Shown piece by piece: positions 24,211 through 33,300 of a DNA stretch of 64,000 bases. This DNA is from Leptospira koniambonensis (GTDB taxonomy: Bacteria; Spirochaetota; Leptospiria; Leptospirales; Leptospiraceae), in assembly GCF_004769555.1 (NCBI RefSeq), contig NZ_RQFY01000007.1, forward strand, positions 62,001 to 126,000, written 5' to 3'. How positions within the stretch are numbered: position 1 is the first letter of the stretch; each line of letters begins with the position of its first letter. A program made the position numbers and the translations under genes. The notes below the pieces were generated by a model. That model searched no databases. It was given only the letters and a program-made list of their open reading frames with translations, and was not told the origin of the DNA.

Positions 24211-27051
24211 TCACTTATGATCTCTAGTATACACTCCATCCCAAGAAGTTGGAGGTGGAGTTTTTTTATACTCATTACATCTTTCTACAAGTAATTGAAC
24301 AGCTTTGTCTTCTTTACCTTTTGCTTTTTCAGATTCTTTGAATTTTTTAACAGCAGGATCCCATTTGCGATCTATGTATAATGCTAAACCCTCTTCATAT
24401 AAACCGATGATTTCTTTTTTAGCGGAAGCAACACCTTTCAATTCTGAAATTGCCTCGTACAAGATCACTGGCTCATTCTTACCTTTTACACGAACTAAGT
24501 CTAGTTTTCTTGTAAAAATAGAATCCTTAATTTCAGAATGAACTGAGTCTGAAACTAAAATGGAAACCCCATAATCTTTACCTGCAGCTTCTAAACGAGC
24601 CGCAAGGTTTACTGTGTCTCCCATCATAGTATAAGATGCGAGAGCATCAGTTCCCATGAATCCAACTTTGGCGAGTCCAGTGTTCAGACCGATCCGGATC
24701 TGCATATCTCTTGCGTCTGGAATATATTTTTGGCCCTTCTTCCAACCAGATCGTAATTCTTCCAATTTATCTAACATTTTGATAGAAGCTCGAGTTGCTT
24801 TTAAACAATGACCTTCTACATCTACAGGTGCGTTAAAAATTCCTACGATCGCGTCCCCGATATACTTATCCAAAACGCCGTCATGATCTTTTAGGATCAA
24901 AGTCATTGCAGAAAGATATTCGTTTAGAAGTTCAGATAATTCTACAGAACTTAACTTTTCACTAATATTCGAAAAACCTGCTACATCAGAGAAGAATGCG
25001 GTCACCCTTTTTTCGGTACCTCTTTTGAGGGCCGCAAGATCTTTCATTGCCTCACCGATCACTACAGGATCGATCATACTTCCTAAGATACCTTTTATCT
25101 TTTCTCTTTCCCTAAGACCGGTCACCATTTGGTTGAGTGCAACAGAAAGATTTCCGAATTCGTCGCTTCCACCCTGTTCGAATTCTACGTTTAGATTTCC
25201 TTTTCCTACTTGTTCTGCATTTCTAATCAGACGTTTGATCTTTTGGACTACAAACCCAGAGATGAATACAGCTAAGAAGATCGAAAATCCGCAAATACCT
25301 AATGCAGAAAGTACAGCCCTGTCTCTATTGCGACGAATAGATTCCAAACCTTCTGTTCTATCCACTACGGTTCGGATCACTCCTGAAAAGTTAGAAGCGA
25401 GAACGACTGTTGGAAGATCTTCTGAAACTTCTGAAATTAAAGGTGTTGAGTCTAATTTCCAAAGAATTTGTTCTGCTTCTGTTCTACTGTTTCCGATGAT
25501 CCCATCTGGAAAGAGCGCTTTTAATTTTGCAGTAGGAGTTTCACTTTCTCCCGAATAGATCCATTCTCTGACGGAATTCCAACGTTTTTGGAAAGTTTCT
25601 TTTCCTTCTTCCGATTGAACAGATTTCCCATAATCGGAACCATCTGGTCTGAATCTGAGTAGGATCTGATCCTCTAAAGCGGAGTCTCTGATAGAACCAA
25701 AAGATTCTACTTCCAATTCTTCCTCTTCTTTAGGAGGATTATTGCGAAGATACGTTGCGTATAATAAATTTCTTTTACGTATTAATGCTGCGTATTTTGT
25801 ATATTGGTTCTTAAATTCTTTATCTTTGAAAGGAGGGATCGGAGGTTTTTTCTCTTTCAACTCTTTTAGTCTGGTTTCTAAGATAGGAGGAATTTTAGAA
25901 AGTTCTGATAGTATTTCCTGTTCTTCTCTTAAATAATTAGTCCAAGCTCCGAGTGTACTTCTTCTGGATTCTAAAAGTTTAGCTCTTTCTGTAGATGCCG
26001 GATTTCTAAAATGAGGGGAATATAGAGCCTGTAACTCTAATCCATTTTGTTGGAAAGAAGTAGGACGTATCTCTCCTAAAACTCCTGCGCCTTCTAAAAG
26101 AGAACTTAATGCAGATTTTAATCCTTCTTCCAAATTTTCTTCCATAGGAGCTTGGTTCAAAGAAGATTCTGAATCAAAAATTTTAGTATCTAATGTAGGC
26201 TCTGAAGCTTCGCCAGGAATGATACCTGAAACTGGAAATGTTTGGATCCTAAATCTGCCCGTATCTAATCCCAATTCTTTGATCTTTCTTTTTTTGGAAT
26301 CTGCAAGAATGGATACAATATTCTCATCCAACTCAGATCTAAGTTTTCGTGCGAGAAGTGATTTTTTACGAAGTTCTTCTTCTGCGGCGGAGATCTCAGT
26401 CTGATCTGGTTTTTCTTGATTTTCTTTTAACTCGCCTAGACGCTTTCTTACAAGTCCCGCCTCTCTATCTACAAATACGAATTTTTTAGCTAAACCTTGT
26501 AGGCGAGCAAACTCTTTATCATTAACTACTTCTTCCCCACCTTGTTGAAGTTGTAGGCGGATGTTTTTTTCTAAAACTTGAATATCATCCTTGGAGAGAT
26601 AAGCTGAGTAATACGTATCTAAAGTTTTACGGACCGTATTTTTTCCCAAAGCACCGAATAAACTAGTTTTGATCCCGAAAAAAGAGACCTTCTTTTCCTG
26701 GACTACGGTTTTGGTTGTTTTATATTTTTTTAATGCTTCTGTTTGTTTGCTGACCCGGTCGCGAAATTCTTCGATACGGATCAAACTTTGGGAAATATTA
26801 TCCAATTCCAAAACGAGAGAAGAGATATATTTTCTGGAAATAGCAGCTTCTCTATCGTAACTATCAGTGAGAATTTCTGTCTGTTGTCTCACATAAATAA
26901 AGGAAAGTATTAGAATGGTCAGAACGATCAGACTTCCAGTAAACCAGGCGAGTTTTGCTCGGATCCCGGAATAAAATAATCTCGGAAGAACTAGAGTAAG
27001 ATCTAGGAATTTTTGCCCGAAACTATGCTTGTGCGAAGTTTGTGTACCCAT
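24211..27051 (-). CDS. Membrane class III adenylate/guanylate cyclase
   Basis: A 946-residue protein: a membrane anchor at about residues 36-52, a large periplasmic region to about 585 with coiled-coil stretches (VRKRLGELKENQEKPDQTEISAAEEELRKKS), a second membrane segment (ALGICGFSIFLAVFISGFVV), a HAMP domain (RNAEQVGKGNLNVEFEQGGSDEFGNLSVALNQM), and a class III cyclase domain at about 680-870. The metal-binding Asp residues are D689 (FFSDVAGFS) and D733 (KYIGDAIVGIF), with MGDTVNLAARLE later. The tail after 880 is TPR-like and ends WDGVYTRDHK. It probably makes cAMP. The external signal is unknown. It converges on recD with two bases between stops. Confidence 0.9.
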   Translation of the reverse strand: MGTQTSHKHSFGQKFLDLTLVLPRLFYSGIRAKLAWFTGSLIVLTILILSFIYVRQQTEILTDSYDREAAISRKYISSLVLELDNISQSLIRIEEFRDRVSKQTEALKKYKTTKTVVQEKKVSFFGIKTSLFGALGKNTVRKTLDTYYSAYLSKDDIQVLEKNIRLQLQQGGEEVVNDKEFARLQGLAKKFVFVDREAGLVRKRLGELKENQEKPDQTEISAAEEELRKKSLLARKLRSELDENIVSILADSKKRKIKELGLDTGRFRIQTFPVSGIIPGEASEPTLDTKIFDSESSLNQAPMEENLEEGLKSALSSLLEGAGVLGEIRPTSFQQNGLELQALYSPHFRNPASTERAKLLESRRSTLGAWTNYLREEQEILSELSKIPPILETRLKELKEKKPPIPPFKDKEFKNQYTKYAALIRKRNLLYATYLRNNPPKEEEELEVESFGSIRDSALEDQILLRFRPDGSDYGKSVQSEEGKETFQKRWNSVREWIYSGESETPTAKLKALFPDGIIGNSRTEAEQILWKLDSTPLISEVSEDLPTVVLASNFSGVIRTVVDRTEGLESIRRNRDRAVLSALGICGFSIFLAVFISGFVVQKIKRLIRNAEQVGKGNLNVEFEQGGSDEFGNLSVALNQMVTGLREREKIKGILGSMIDPVVIGEAMKDLAALKRGTEKRVTAFFSDVAGFSNISEKLSSVELSELLNEYLSAMTLILKDHDGVLDKYIGDAIVGIFNAPVDVEGHCLKATRASIKMLDKLEELRSGWKKGQKYIPDARDMQIRIGLNTGLAKVGFMGTDALASYTMMGDTVNLAARLEAAGKDYGVSILVSDSVHSEIKDSIFTRKLDLVRVKGKNEPVILYEAISELKGVASAKKEIIGLYEEGLALYIDRKWDPAVKKFKESEKAKGKEDKAVQLLVERCNEYKKTPPPTSWDGVYTRDHK

Positions 27052-27123
27052 ATAATAGTAACAGCACCAGTCTGAATTTTTTCTGGCAAGCCTATAAAAT
27101 TTGGAAATTTATTTCCGAATGGA

Positions 27124-27600
27124 TTAGAATAATTTCTCGTAACTAGCCGTTCTATAGTCTGCGGTCAGGTAGAAGGTATGGTCGCAGGACGGACAACGGT
27201 AGTTTCCTTTTCCTTGTACTCTCAAGATCTGGAGACAAGCAGGACAGGCCGTAGTACTTTCGTTAGGTTCAAAACTGGGATCTACATTTTGACCGGAGAC
27301 TAAATAATATTTTGCTTCTTCTCTAGTTTTGAAGTACGGGATTTTTTCTCGGAGCCCAAGACGATTCCAATCTCCCATGAGACTTTCGGACAATCCGCAG
27401 GCGGCATATTTGGAACTCAAATGAGAGAGAGAAGAATTTTTGAGGGAAAGTAAACCGTTCTCGTCCCAGACTTGTAGGTCTCTGGCATCGAGAAGAATTT
27501 TATGGGGCTCACTTCGAAGTAGAGGATCCGTTTTTTCTCGGAAAGAGTTTCCGAGTAAGGAATCCAGTTTGCCTTGTAAATTGACGATCAATTCTTTCAC
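27124..27600 (-). CDS. STAS-like protein with C-terminal zinc ribbon
   Basis: A 158-residue soluble protein. Residues 1-105 follow a STAS-domain pattern: LIVNLQGKLDSLL strand, a helix, KILLDARDLQVWDENGLLSLKN, and LREKIPYFKTREEAKYYL. The C-terminus has CPAC (C119, C122) and CPSC (C136, C139), a four-Cys zinc ribbon. The usual phosphorylatable Ser of anti-sigma antagonists is not clear: the segment reads DENGLLSLKN. A role in signalling or as a scaffold is inference. It lies 72 bases from the cyclase gene on the same strand and precedes it, so the two may share a transcript. Confidence 0.68.
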   Translation of the reverse strand: MKELIVNLQGKLDSLLGNSFREKTDPLLRSEPHKILLDARDLQVWDENGLLSLKNSSLSHLSSKYAACGLSESLMGDWNRLGLREKIPYFKTREEAKYYLVSGQNVDPSFEPNESTTACPACLQILRVQGKGNYRCPSCDHTFYLTADYRTASYEKLF

Positions 27601-27705
27601 TAGAAAAAAGCCCTTTAAAGTTTCGAATCAGATCGGGTTTTTAAGCAACCTAAAAAACTTTAAAAAGATTGGACTTTTACTCAAGAGCGACATTTTTTTT
27701 ACTTA

Positions 27706-29592
27706 ATGGGACAATGGAATCGTCGAAGCCTTCTCTTCCCTCTGGATTTAAGCTTCATGATCCTCTCCTATTTTCTAGCCCATCTGATTCGTTTCGAATC
27801 CACTGTATTTCTACAGGAACCTAACGACTTTTTTATTCCACTTTTGATCGTAGTGGTCTGTCGTTCTCTAGTATTTCTATTTTCGAATATTTACAGATCA
27901 ATTTGGGCATACGCTTCCATCCACGACCTGGTGGAAATTATCAAGACCACAGTACTTTCTTCACTGATCTCAAATACCGCACTATTATTCTATAACGGAT
28001 TCGAACATCTTTCCAGAATGATCCCTGTAATAGATACACTTCTTCTTTTAGGATTTTTGTGTATTCGCAGCCTTTCTTGGAGATTAGTAAGAGATCAGTA
28101 CATTCTACGCAAAAAACAGGGGGATGGAATTCCAACACTGATTTTAGGTGCCGGAAAAACGGGAGCTACACTTCTTACGGAATTAAGAAGGCATAATGAT
28201 CTAAACCTTCTCCCCTTAGGCCTTTTGGACGACGACGAATCCAAGATTGGAGCACATATTCAAGGTGTACCAGTCCTCGGAAAAATTGACCAAGCAGAAT
28301 CTCTGATCCGTTCTCTGGAAATCAAAAAGGTTCTGATTGCATTTAGCAATCCGGACGGAAAACAGATCGGTAAACTTATCAAAAGTTTCGAATCCGAAAA
28401 TGTAGATTTTAAGATCCTTCCCTCTTTGGGTTCTTTATTTTTCGATCCTCCAAAAGTACAACAATTAAGAGAGATCCGGGTAGAAGACGTACTAGGTCGC
28501 CCAGTTGTAGATCTGGAAATAGAATCTATTCGTTCTTATATTGCTGGTAAAACAGTATTAATTTCCGGAGCAGGCGGATCCATCGGAAGCGAATTATGCA
28601 GACAAGTTGCAGTATTCCATCCAGCAAAAATGATCCTACTCGATTCTGCAGAAACTCCCCTTTACGAAATAGATTACGAACTAAGAAAAGTTTTTAAAGA
28701 TAGCGGGATCCAATTCAGAGCGGTGATCGCAGATATTAAAAATCCACTCAGGATAGGTTCCGTTTTTGAATCGGATCGTCCTCAAGTAGTATTTCATTCT
28801 GCAGCTTATAAACATGTTCCTATGATGGAGATCAATCCATCCGAAGCAGTTTTAAATAATGTACTAGGAACTAAGAACTTAGCAGATATTTCTAGAATTT
28901 ATGGCACCGAACGTTTTGTTTTAATTTCCACAGACAAGGCGGTCAATCCAGTAAACATAATGGGCGCCTCTAAGAGAGTTGCAGAATTATATCTGCAGGC
29001 GATCTCCCAAGGTACCAAAACAAAATTTATCACAGTAAGATTTGGTAACGTGTTAGGCTCCAGTGGTTCAGTTATTCCTAGATTCAGAGAACAGATCAGT
29101 AATGGTGGTCCTGTGACTGTGACCCATCCTGATATTATCCGTTATTTTATGACAATCCCGGAAGCTACACAATTGGTTTTGCAAGCAGCTGCTATGGGGG
29201 AGAAGGAAGAAATTTTTCTCCTAGATATGGGAGAACCGATCCGCATACTGAATCTTGCAGAAGATATGATCCGACTTTCAGGATTCAGGCCTTATACAGA
29301 TATTCCAATTGTGTTCACAGGTTTAAGACCTGGAGAAAAACTATTCGAAGAACTGCTGTTAGATCTAGAAGGGATCAAAAAAACACATCATCCAAAAATC
29401 AGGATTGCAGCCCCCTTAGAGGAAGGAGATCCTAGCAGCTTCCAGGCCAGATTTAACTCTTTATTAGAAGCAGCTAAATCAGATCGAGAAGATGAGATTT
29501 TCTCATCTTTTAAGACTCTCGTGCCTGAATACAAAATACATAAAGAATATATCAGCGAGGAATCCTCGCGTAAGTTGAAAAATGATGGATAG
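27706..29592 (+). CDS. FlaA1/CapD-type UDP-sugar 4,6-dehydratase, membrane-bound
   Basis: A 628-residue protein of the WbpM/PglF/CapD class. Four membrane segments occupy residues about 10-125. A CoA-binding-like Rossmann region follows (LILGAGKTGATLL at 145-157) and then the catalytic short-chain dehydrogenase domain with LISGAGGSIGSEL from 285 and active-site segment STDKAVNPVNIMGASKR. In this family Met replaces Tyr in the catalytic triad: M419 and K423 here. The enzyme dehydrates UDP-N-acetylhexosamines for surface glycan sugars. Its end overlaps the SspB-like gene by 11 bases. Confidence 0.9.
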   Translation: MGQWNRRSLLFPLDLSFMILSYFLAHLIRFESTVFLQEPNDFFIPLLIVVVCRSLVFLFSNIYRSIWAYASIHDLVEIIKTTVLSSLISNTALLFYNGFEHLSRMIPVIDTLLLLGFLCIRSLSWRLVRDQYILRKKQGDGIPTLILGAGKTGATLLTELRRHNDLNLLPLGLLDDDESKIGAHIQGVPVLGKIDQAESLIRSLEIKKVLIAFSNPDGKQIGKLIKSFESENVDFKILPSLGSLFFDPPKVQQLREIRVEDVLGRPVVDLEIESIRSYIAGKTVLISGAGGSIGSELCRQVAVFHPAKMILLDSAETPLYEIDYELRKVFKDSGIQFRAVIADIKNPLRIGSVFESDRPQVVFHSAAYKHVPMMEINPSEAVLNNVLGTKNLADISRIYGTERFVLISTDKAVNPVNIMGASKRVAELYLQAISQGTKTKFITVRFGNVLGSSGSVIPRFREQISNGGPVTVTHPDIIRYFMTIPEATQLVLQAAAMGEKEEIFLLDMGEPIRILNLAEDMIRLSGFRPYTDIPIVFTGLRPGEKLFEELLLDLEGIKKTHHPKIRIAAPLEEGDPSSFQARFNSLLEAAKSDREDEIFSSFKTLVPEYKIHKEYISEESSRKLKNDG

Positions 29593-30064
29593 TCCGAATT
29601 TAGAAGACATACAAGCACTTCGAGAATTCAAAAAACAACTCTTCTCGGTGTACTGGGAAAGGTTCGGCACCTTTTACGTACACGTAATGCCTCATCCAGA
29701 TCTAAAAATTGGAAAAAGAGGACTAGTGGGAGAAGAGCCAGAATCAGGTATCATCCTAGTCATAGGACCCCGCGCCGCAAGAGATATCAAAATAGAAGAA
29801 GAATGGGTCTATGCAGAACTTCAGTTCGGCTATACCTGGGAAGAAGTCTTTCTACCCTGGGACGGAATTTTCAGATATTTCGACAAATCCCAACAAACTG
29901 TCACTCAAATGAGAATCTATTTAGGTAAACCGGAACTACCTCCTAAAAAAGAGGACGTGTCTACGGCAGAAACCAAAGAAGAAGTTTCCGATCCTGAATC
30001 CGGATCTTCTAAACGAAAAGATAATGTAATCCAAGTAGACTTCGGGAGTAAAACAAAGAAATGA
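29582..30064 (+). CDS. SspB-like protein, possible ClpXP adaptor
   Basis: A 160-residue acidic protein. Residues about 20-115 follow the SspB pattern: FYVHVMPHPDL, a hydrophobic strand with GIILVIGPRAARDIKIEEEWVYAELQFGYTWEEVFLPWDGIFRYFDKSQQ, close in layout to the SspB core (strand, Ala-Arg-x-Leu turn, FGG-like strand, hydrophobic PxxAI helix). A flexible acidic linker follows and then a basic hydrophobic end VIQVDFGSKTKK, where SspB carries the short ClpX-docking motif. Delivery of ssrA-tagged substrates to ClpXP is therefore a reasonable hypothesis. It is wedged by overlaps between a sugar dehydratase and a permease, which does not explain the role. Confidence 0.6.
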   Translation: MMDSPNLEDIQALREFKKQLFSVYWERFGTFYVHVMPHPDLKIGKRGLVGEEPESGIILVIGPRAARDIKIEEEWVYAELQFGYTWEEVFLPWDGIFRYFDKSQQTVTQMRIYLGKPELPPKKEDVSTAETKEEVSDPESGSSKRKDNVIQVDFGSKTKK

Positions 30065-31668
30065 GCAAATACAAATGGTTTGTTGCCGGGGACCTGGATG
30101 GATTCTTCGGACTGATGATCGATAACCTGATCCAAATTTTGGTTCTAGTAGCTTTATGTATCGGCTTTTGTGGAATGCCTCAGGATTTCGTATTCAGAGT
30201 GGTCATTCCAGGAGCTGCAATCTCTCTACTTGTAGGAAATCTTTTTTACGCATGGCAAGCAAGGCAACTTTCGATCTCAGAAAACAGAAGTGACGTAACT
30301 GCATTACCTTACGGGATCAATACTGTGTCCTTATTTGCATTCGTATTTTTCGTAATGTTCCCGGTTTATCAAAAAACGAATAGTTATAAAGCAGCTTGGT
30401 CTATTGGACTTCTTGCAAGTTTTGTATCAGGTTTGATCGAATTTTTTGGAGCATTTATTGCGGAGAAGATCCGTAAAGCAACTCCAAGAGCAGCACTTCT
30501 TTCTGCACTTGCTGGGATTGCACTTACATTTATCTCCATGGACTTTTTAGTCCGTACATTCTTAAATCCACTGGTCGCATTCGTTCCTTTCGGAATTATA
30601 CTACTGCAATACTTTGGAAGAGTGGTATTTCCATTTAAGATCCCGGGTGGACTTATCTCTGTGATTGTAGGAACCCTACTTGCTTGGTATCTTCCCCATA
30701 TCACTGGGAAACAAATGATGGATGGAGCTGCCTTACACTCCTCTATCGATTTTGGATTTAATTTTCCAGTTTGGAGCGGTGGAGATCTATTCGAAGCTTG
30801 GAGCCAAATCGGTATCAGAGAATATTTATCTGTGATATTACCGATGGGAATTTTTAACGTAATCGGTTCATTACAAAATATTGAATCTGCAGAAGCAGCT
30901 GGAGATAAATACAATACCAGAAATTCACTCATGATGAATGGTGTTGGAACAATTGTTGGCTCTTTATTCGGATCTCCTTTCCCTACTACAATTTATATTG
31001 GCCATCCAGGTTGGAAAGCGCTCGGAGCAAGATCAGGTTATTCCAGTTTAAACGGAATTTTTATGACTTTGATTGCTTTCTTCGGGTTGGTTAGTTTTGT
31101 ATGTGCTCTCATCCCAGTCGAAGCTGGAATGGCAATCGTACTTTGGATTGGTATCGTAATCGGTGCGCAAGCATTCGAAGCTACACCTACTAGACACGCA
31201 CCTGCGGTTGTGCTTGGACTTCTTCCTGCTCTTGCTGGTTGGGGAGTTTTGATGATCCAAAGTGCATTCAATTATGCGGCTCCAATTCTTGCAAAAGCGA
31301 TAGAAGGAACAGAAGCAGCTTCTAAAACCCAGAATATCTGGCTTTCTACAGTGCCTTTAGATCAGCCGATTTTTCCGTATTCACTCGGTGGATTGTTAAG
31401 TTTATCCCAAGGATTTTTACTTTCTTCTATGGTTTGGGCTGCGATCGCAACATTTGTGATCGATAGAGATTTTAAGAAGGCGATAATAGCAAGTTTGGTG
31501 GGTGCATTCCTTGCTGGAACAGGATTTATACATTCTTATTCCTTGGCTGGAAACGCAATTTTGAACTCTTTTCAGCTAAACCTGGGTCCATTTGTTTGGG
31601 CATATTTATTACTTGCGGGACTTTTTCTTCTAGCTTCTTTCTTAAAGAAGGAACCTAGAGCGGTCTAA
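30061..31668 (+). CDS. NCS2-like nucleobase permease
   Basis: A 535-residue inner-membrane protein with about 13 hydrophobic segments and few charges between them. The early GDLDGFFGLMIDNLIQILVL, the SENRSDVTALPYGINTVSLFAF segment, and FPTTIYIGHPGWKALGARSGYSSLNGIFM resemble the uracil/xanthine (NCS2/AzgA-like) permease superfamily. Substrate is uncertain; hypoxanthine, guanine or xanthine would be usual. The downstream apt gene (across htpX) is consistent with purine salvage, but no overlap links them. The start overlaps the SspB-like gene by four bases. Confidence 0.75.
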   Translation: MSKYKWFVAGDLDGFFGLMIDNLIQILVLVALCIGFCGMPQDFVFRVVIPGAAISLLVGNLFYAWQARQLSISENRSDVTALPYGINTVSLFAFVFFVMFPVYQKTNSYKAAWSIGLLASFVSGLIEFFGAFIAEKIRKATPRAALLSALAGIALTFISMDFLVRTFLNPLVAFVPFGIILLQYFGRVVFPFKIPGGLISVIVGTLLAWYLPHITGKQMMDGAALHSSIDFGFNFPVWSGGDLFEAWSQIGIREYLSVILPMGIFNVIGSLQNIESAEAAGDKYNTRNSLMMNGVGTIVGSLFGSPFPTTIYIGHPGWKALGARSGYSSLNGIFMTLIAFFGLVSFVCALIPVEAGMAIVLWIGIVIGAQAFEATPTRHAPAVVLGLLPALAGWGVLMIQSAFNYAAPILAKAIEGTEAASKTQNIWLSTVPLDQPIFPYSLGGLLSLSQGFLLSSMVWAAIATFVIDRDFKKAIIASLVGAFLAGTGFIHSYSLAGNAILNSFQLNLGPFVWAYLLLAGLFLLASFLKKEPRAV

Positions 31669-31748
31669 CCATTACCGGAATTTAGAAGACCGGCGGGCAC
31701 GGAGTTACCGAGGCCTAAAAAACTTCTAAAAAGGAGAACTGTTCGCCT

Positions 31749-32660
31749 ATGGCGCTTTTTCGCAGATTTGGATTATTCGCGCTTACTAATATCGCGGTAA
31801 TCTTCACGATCGGATTACTACTCAGACTTTCTGGATTGGATGTATATTTAGCCAAGTCCGGAATGCCTTACGCTACTACCCTTCTATTGGCAACAATCTG
31901 GGGTATGGGAGGTGCATTCGTTTCCTTGTTGCTTTCCAAGTTTATGGTAAAGTCCTCCATGGGAGTCCAAGTCATAGATCCTAGAAACGCATCCGGATGG
32001 CAAAGAGATCTTTTAACTAGAGTGCAAAGATTGGCGCAGGCGGCTGGACTTCCTATGCCAGAAGTTGGATATTACGAATCTCCTGAGATAAACGCATTCG
32101 CTACTGGTCCTAGCAGAAATAGCGCATTAGTTGCTGTTTCCACCGGGCTCTTGAATGGAATGGATAGCGAAGAATTGGATGGAGTTTTAGGACACGAACT
32201 TTCTCACGTAGCCAATGGAGACATGGTGACCATGACATTGGTACAAGGTGTGGTCAACTCGTTCGTGATCTTCTTCGCTTGGATCGTAGCTAAAGTTATC
32301 ATTTCTCAATTGAATCGTAATGATGATAGAGGATCCAGTGGTGGATTCTTTATGGAGTTTATGATCAGACAACTTTTGATGGTGGCCTTTGGACTTTTAG
32401 GTTCCATTGTTGTGGCTTATGTTTCCAGAGCCAGAGAGTATCGCGCAGATGCTGGTGGTGCAAAATTAGCCGGAAGATCTAGCATGATCTCTGCTTTAGA
32501 AAGATTAAAAGTAGCTTTCAATAGAGATCCAGTCGATCAAAGAGGAGAAAACATCGCCGCTTTGAAAATTTCAAATAGAGCCGGAGGACTTGCTTCCTTA
32601 TTTGCAACCCACCCTCCTCTAGAAGAAAGAATTGCTGCTCTTAGAGCAAAAGCATACTAA
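31749..32660 (+). CDS. htpX: Protease HtpX (M48B)
   Basis: A 303-residue membrane zinc protease. Two membrane segments (residues about 10-28 and 41-63) precede the VQVIDPRN boundary; the catalytic HELSH has H149, E150 and H153, followed by two more hydrophobic segments and the EYRADAGGAKLAG motif with the third zinc ligand Glu. HtpX degrades misfolded membrane proteins with FtsH. The usual length is about 290. A ribosome site AAAAAGGAG precedes ATG 31749. It ends at a 7-bp hairpin. Confidence 0.95.
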   Translation: MALFRRFGLFALTNIAVIFTIGLLLRLSGLDVYLAKSGMPYATTLLLATIWGMGGAFVSLLLSKFMVKSSMGVQVIDPRNASGWQRDLLTRVQRLAQAAGLPMPEVGYYESPEINAFATGPSRNSALVAVSTGLLNGMDSEELDGVLGHELSHVANGDMVTMTLVQGVVNSFVIFFAWIVAKVIISQLNRNDDRGSSGGFFMEFMIRQLLMVAFGLLGSIVVAYVSRAREYRADAGGAKLAGRSSMISALERLKVAFNRDPVDQRGENIAALKISNRAGGLASLFATHPPLEERIAALRAKAY

Positions 32661-32669
32661 CCTAAACAC

Positions 32670-32693
32670 GCGGCCTTCTTTTCTGGAGGCCGC
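32670..32693 (+). terminator. Hairpin between htpX and apt
   Basis: Perfect 7-bp stem GCGGCCT / AGGCCGC with a 10-base loop. The bases that follow, TCCTATT, form only a weak T-tract, so termination may be partial, letting apt share readthrough. Confidence 0.45.
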
Positions 32694-32759
32694 TCCTATT
32701 ACCCATTGAAAAAAGAATTGTTTGTTCCTTTCCGGAAAATGGAATTGGACTTCGAGCCC

Positions 32760-33293
32760 ATGTCCATAGTTAAAAGCAAAATTCGCACGATCCCGGATTA
32801 TCCCCGCAAAGGAATCCTATTCAGAGACATCACTTCCCTATTATTAGATCCGGAAGGTTTAGCTCTTACCATAGGTACTTTCGTAGACCGGTACACAGGT
32901 AAAGGAATCACTAAAGTAGCCGGAATTGAAGCCAGAGGTTTTATCATTGGTGCACCTCTCGCATTCCAACTAGGAGTCGGATTCATTCCGATCCGTAAAA
33001 AAGGAAAACTTCCTTCCGAAACAGTTTCCCAAGAATACGATTTAGAATACGGAAAAGATGTGATCGAGATCCATAAGGACTCAGTTGTACCTGGAGATAG
33101 GATACTACTTATGGACGACTTGATCGCAACGGGCGGAACAATGATCGCTGCAGTTCAGTTATTACAAAAGCTTGGCGCAGAAGTTCCAGAAGTAGGAGTC
33201 ATCATTGATCTTCCTGATCTGGGCGGAGCTACAAAATTAAGCAAAGATTTAGGTGTAAACGTATTCTCTATTTGTGAATTCGAAGGACATTAA
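32760..33293 (+). CDS. apt: Adenine phosphoribosyltransferase
   Basis: Using ATG 32760 the protein begins [28 protein letters not shown], the expected Apt N-terminus, and has 177 residues, the family length. The PRPP-binding motif is [31 protein letters not shown] precedes it and [16 protein letters not shown] contributes to the purine site. It converts adenine plus PRPP to AMP. In-frame upstream starts at 32706 (TTG) and 32739 (ATG, with GGAAA just before it) would add 11-18 residues, so the start is a family-based choice. The next gene starts seven bases after its stop. Confidence 0.93.
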   Translation: MSIVKSKIRTIPDYPRKGILFRDITSLLLDPEGLALTIGTFVDRYTGKGITKVAGIEARGFIIGAPLAFQLGVGFIPIRKKGKLPSETVSQEYDLEYGKDVIEIHKDSVVPGDRILLMDDLIATGGTMIAAVQLLQKLGAEVPEVGVIIDLPDLGGATKLSKDLGVNVFSICEFEGH

Positions 33294-33300
33294 AAATCTC

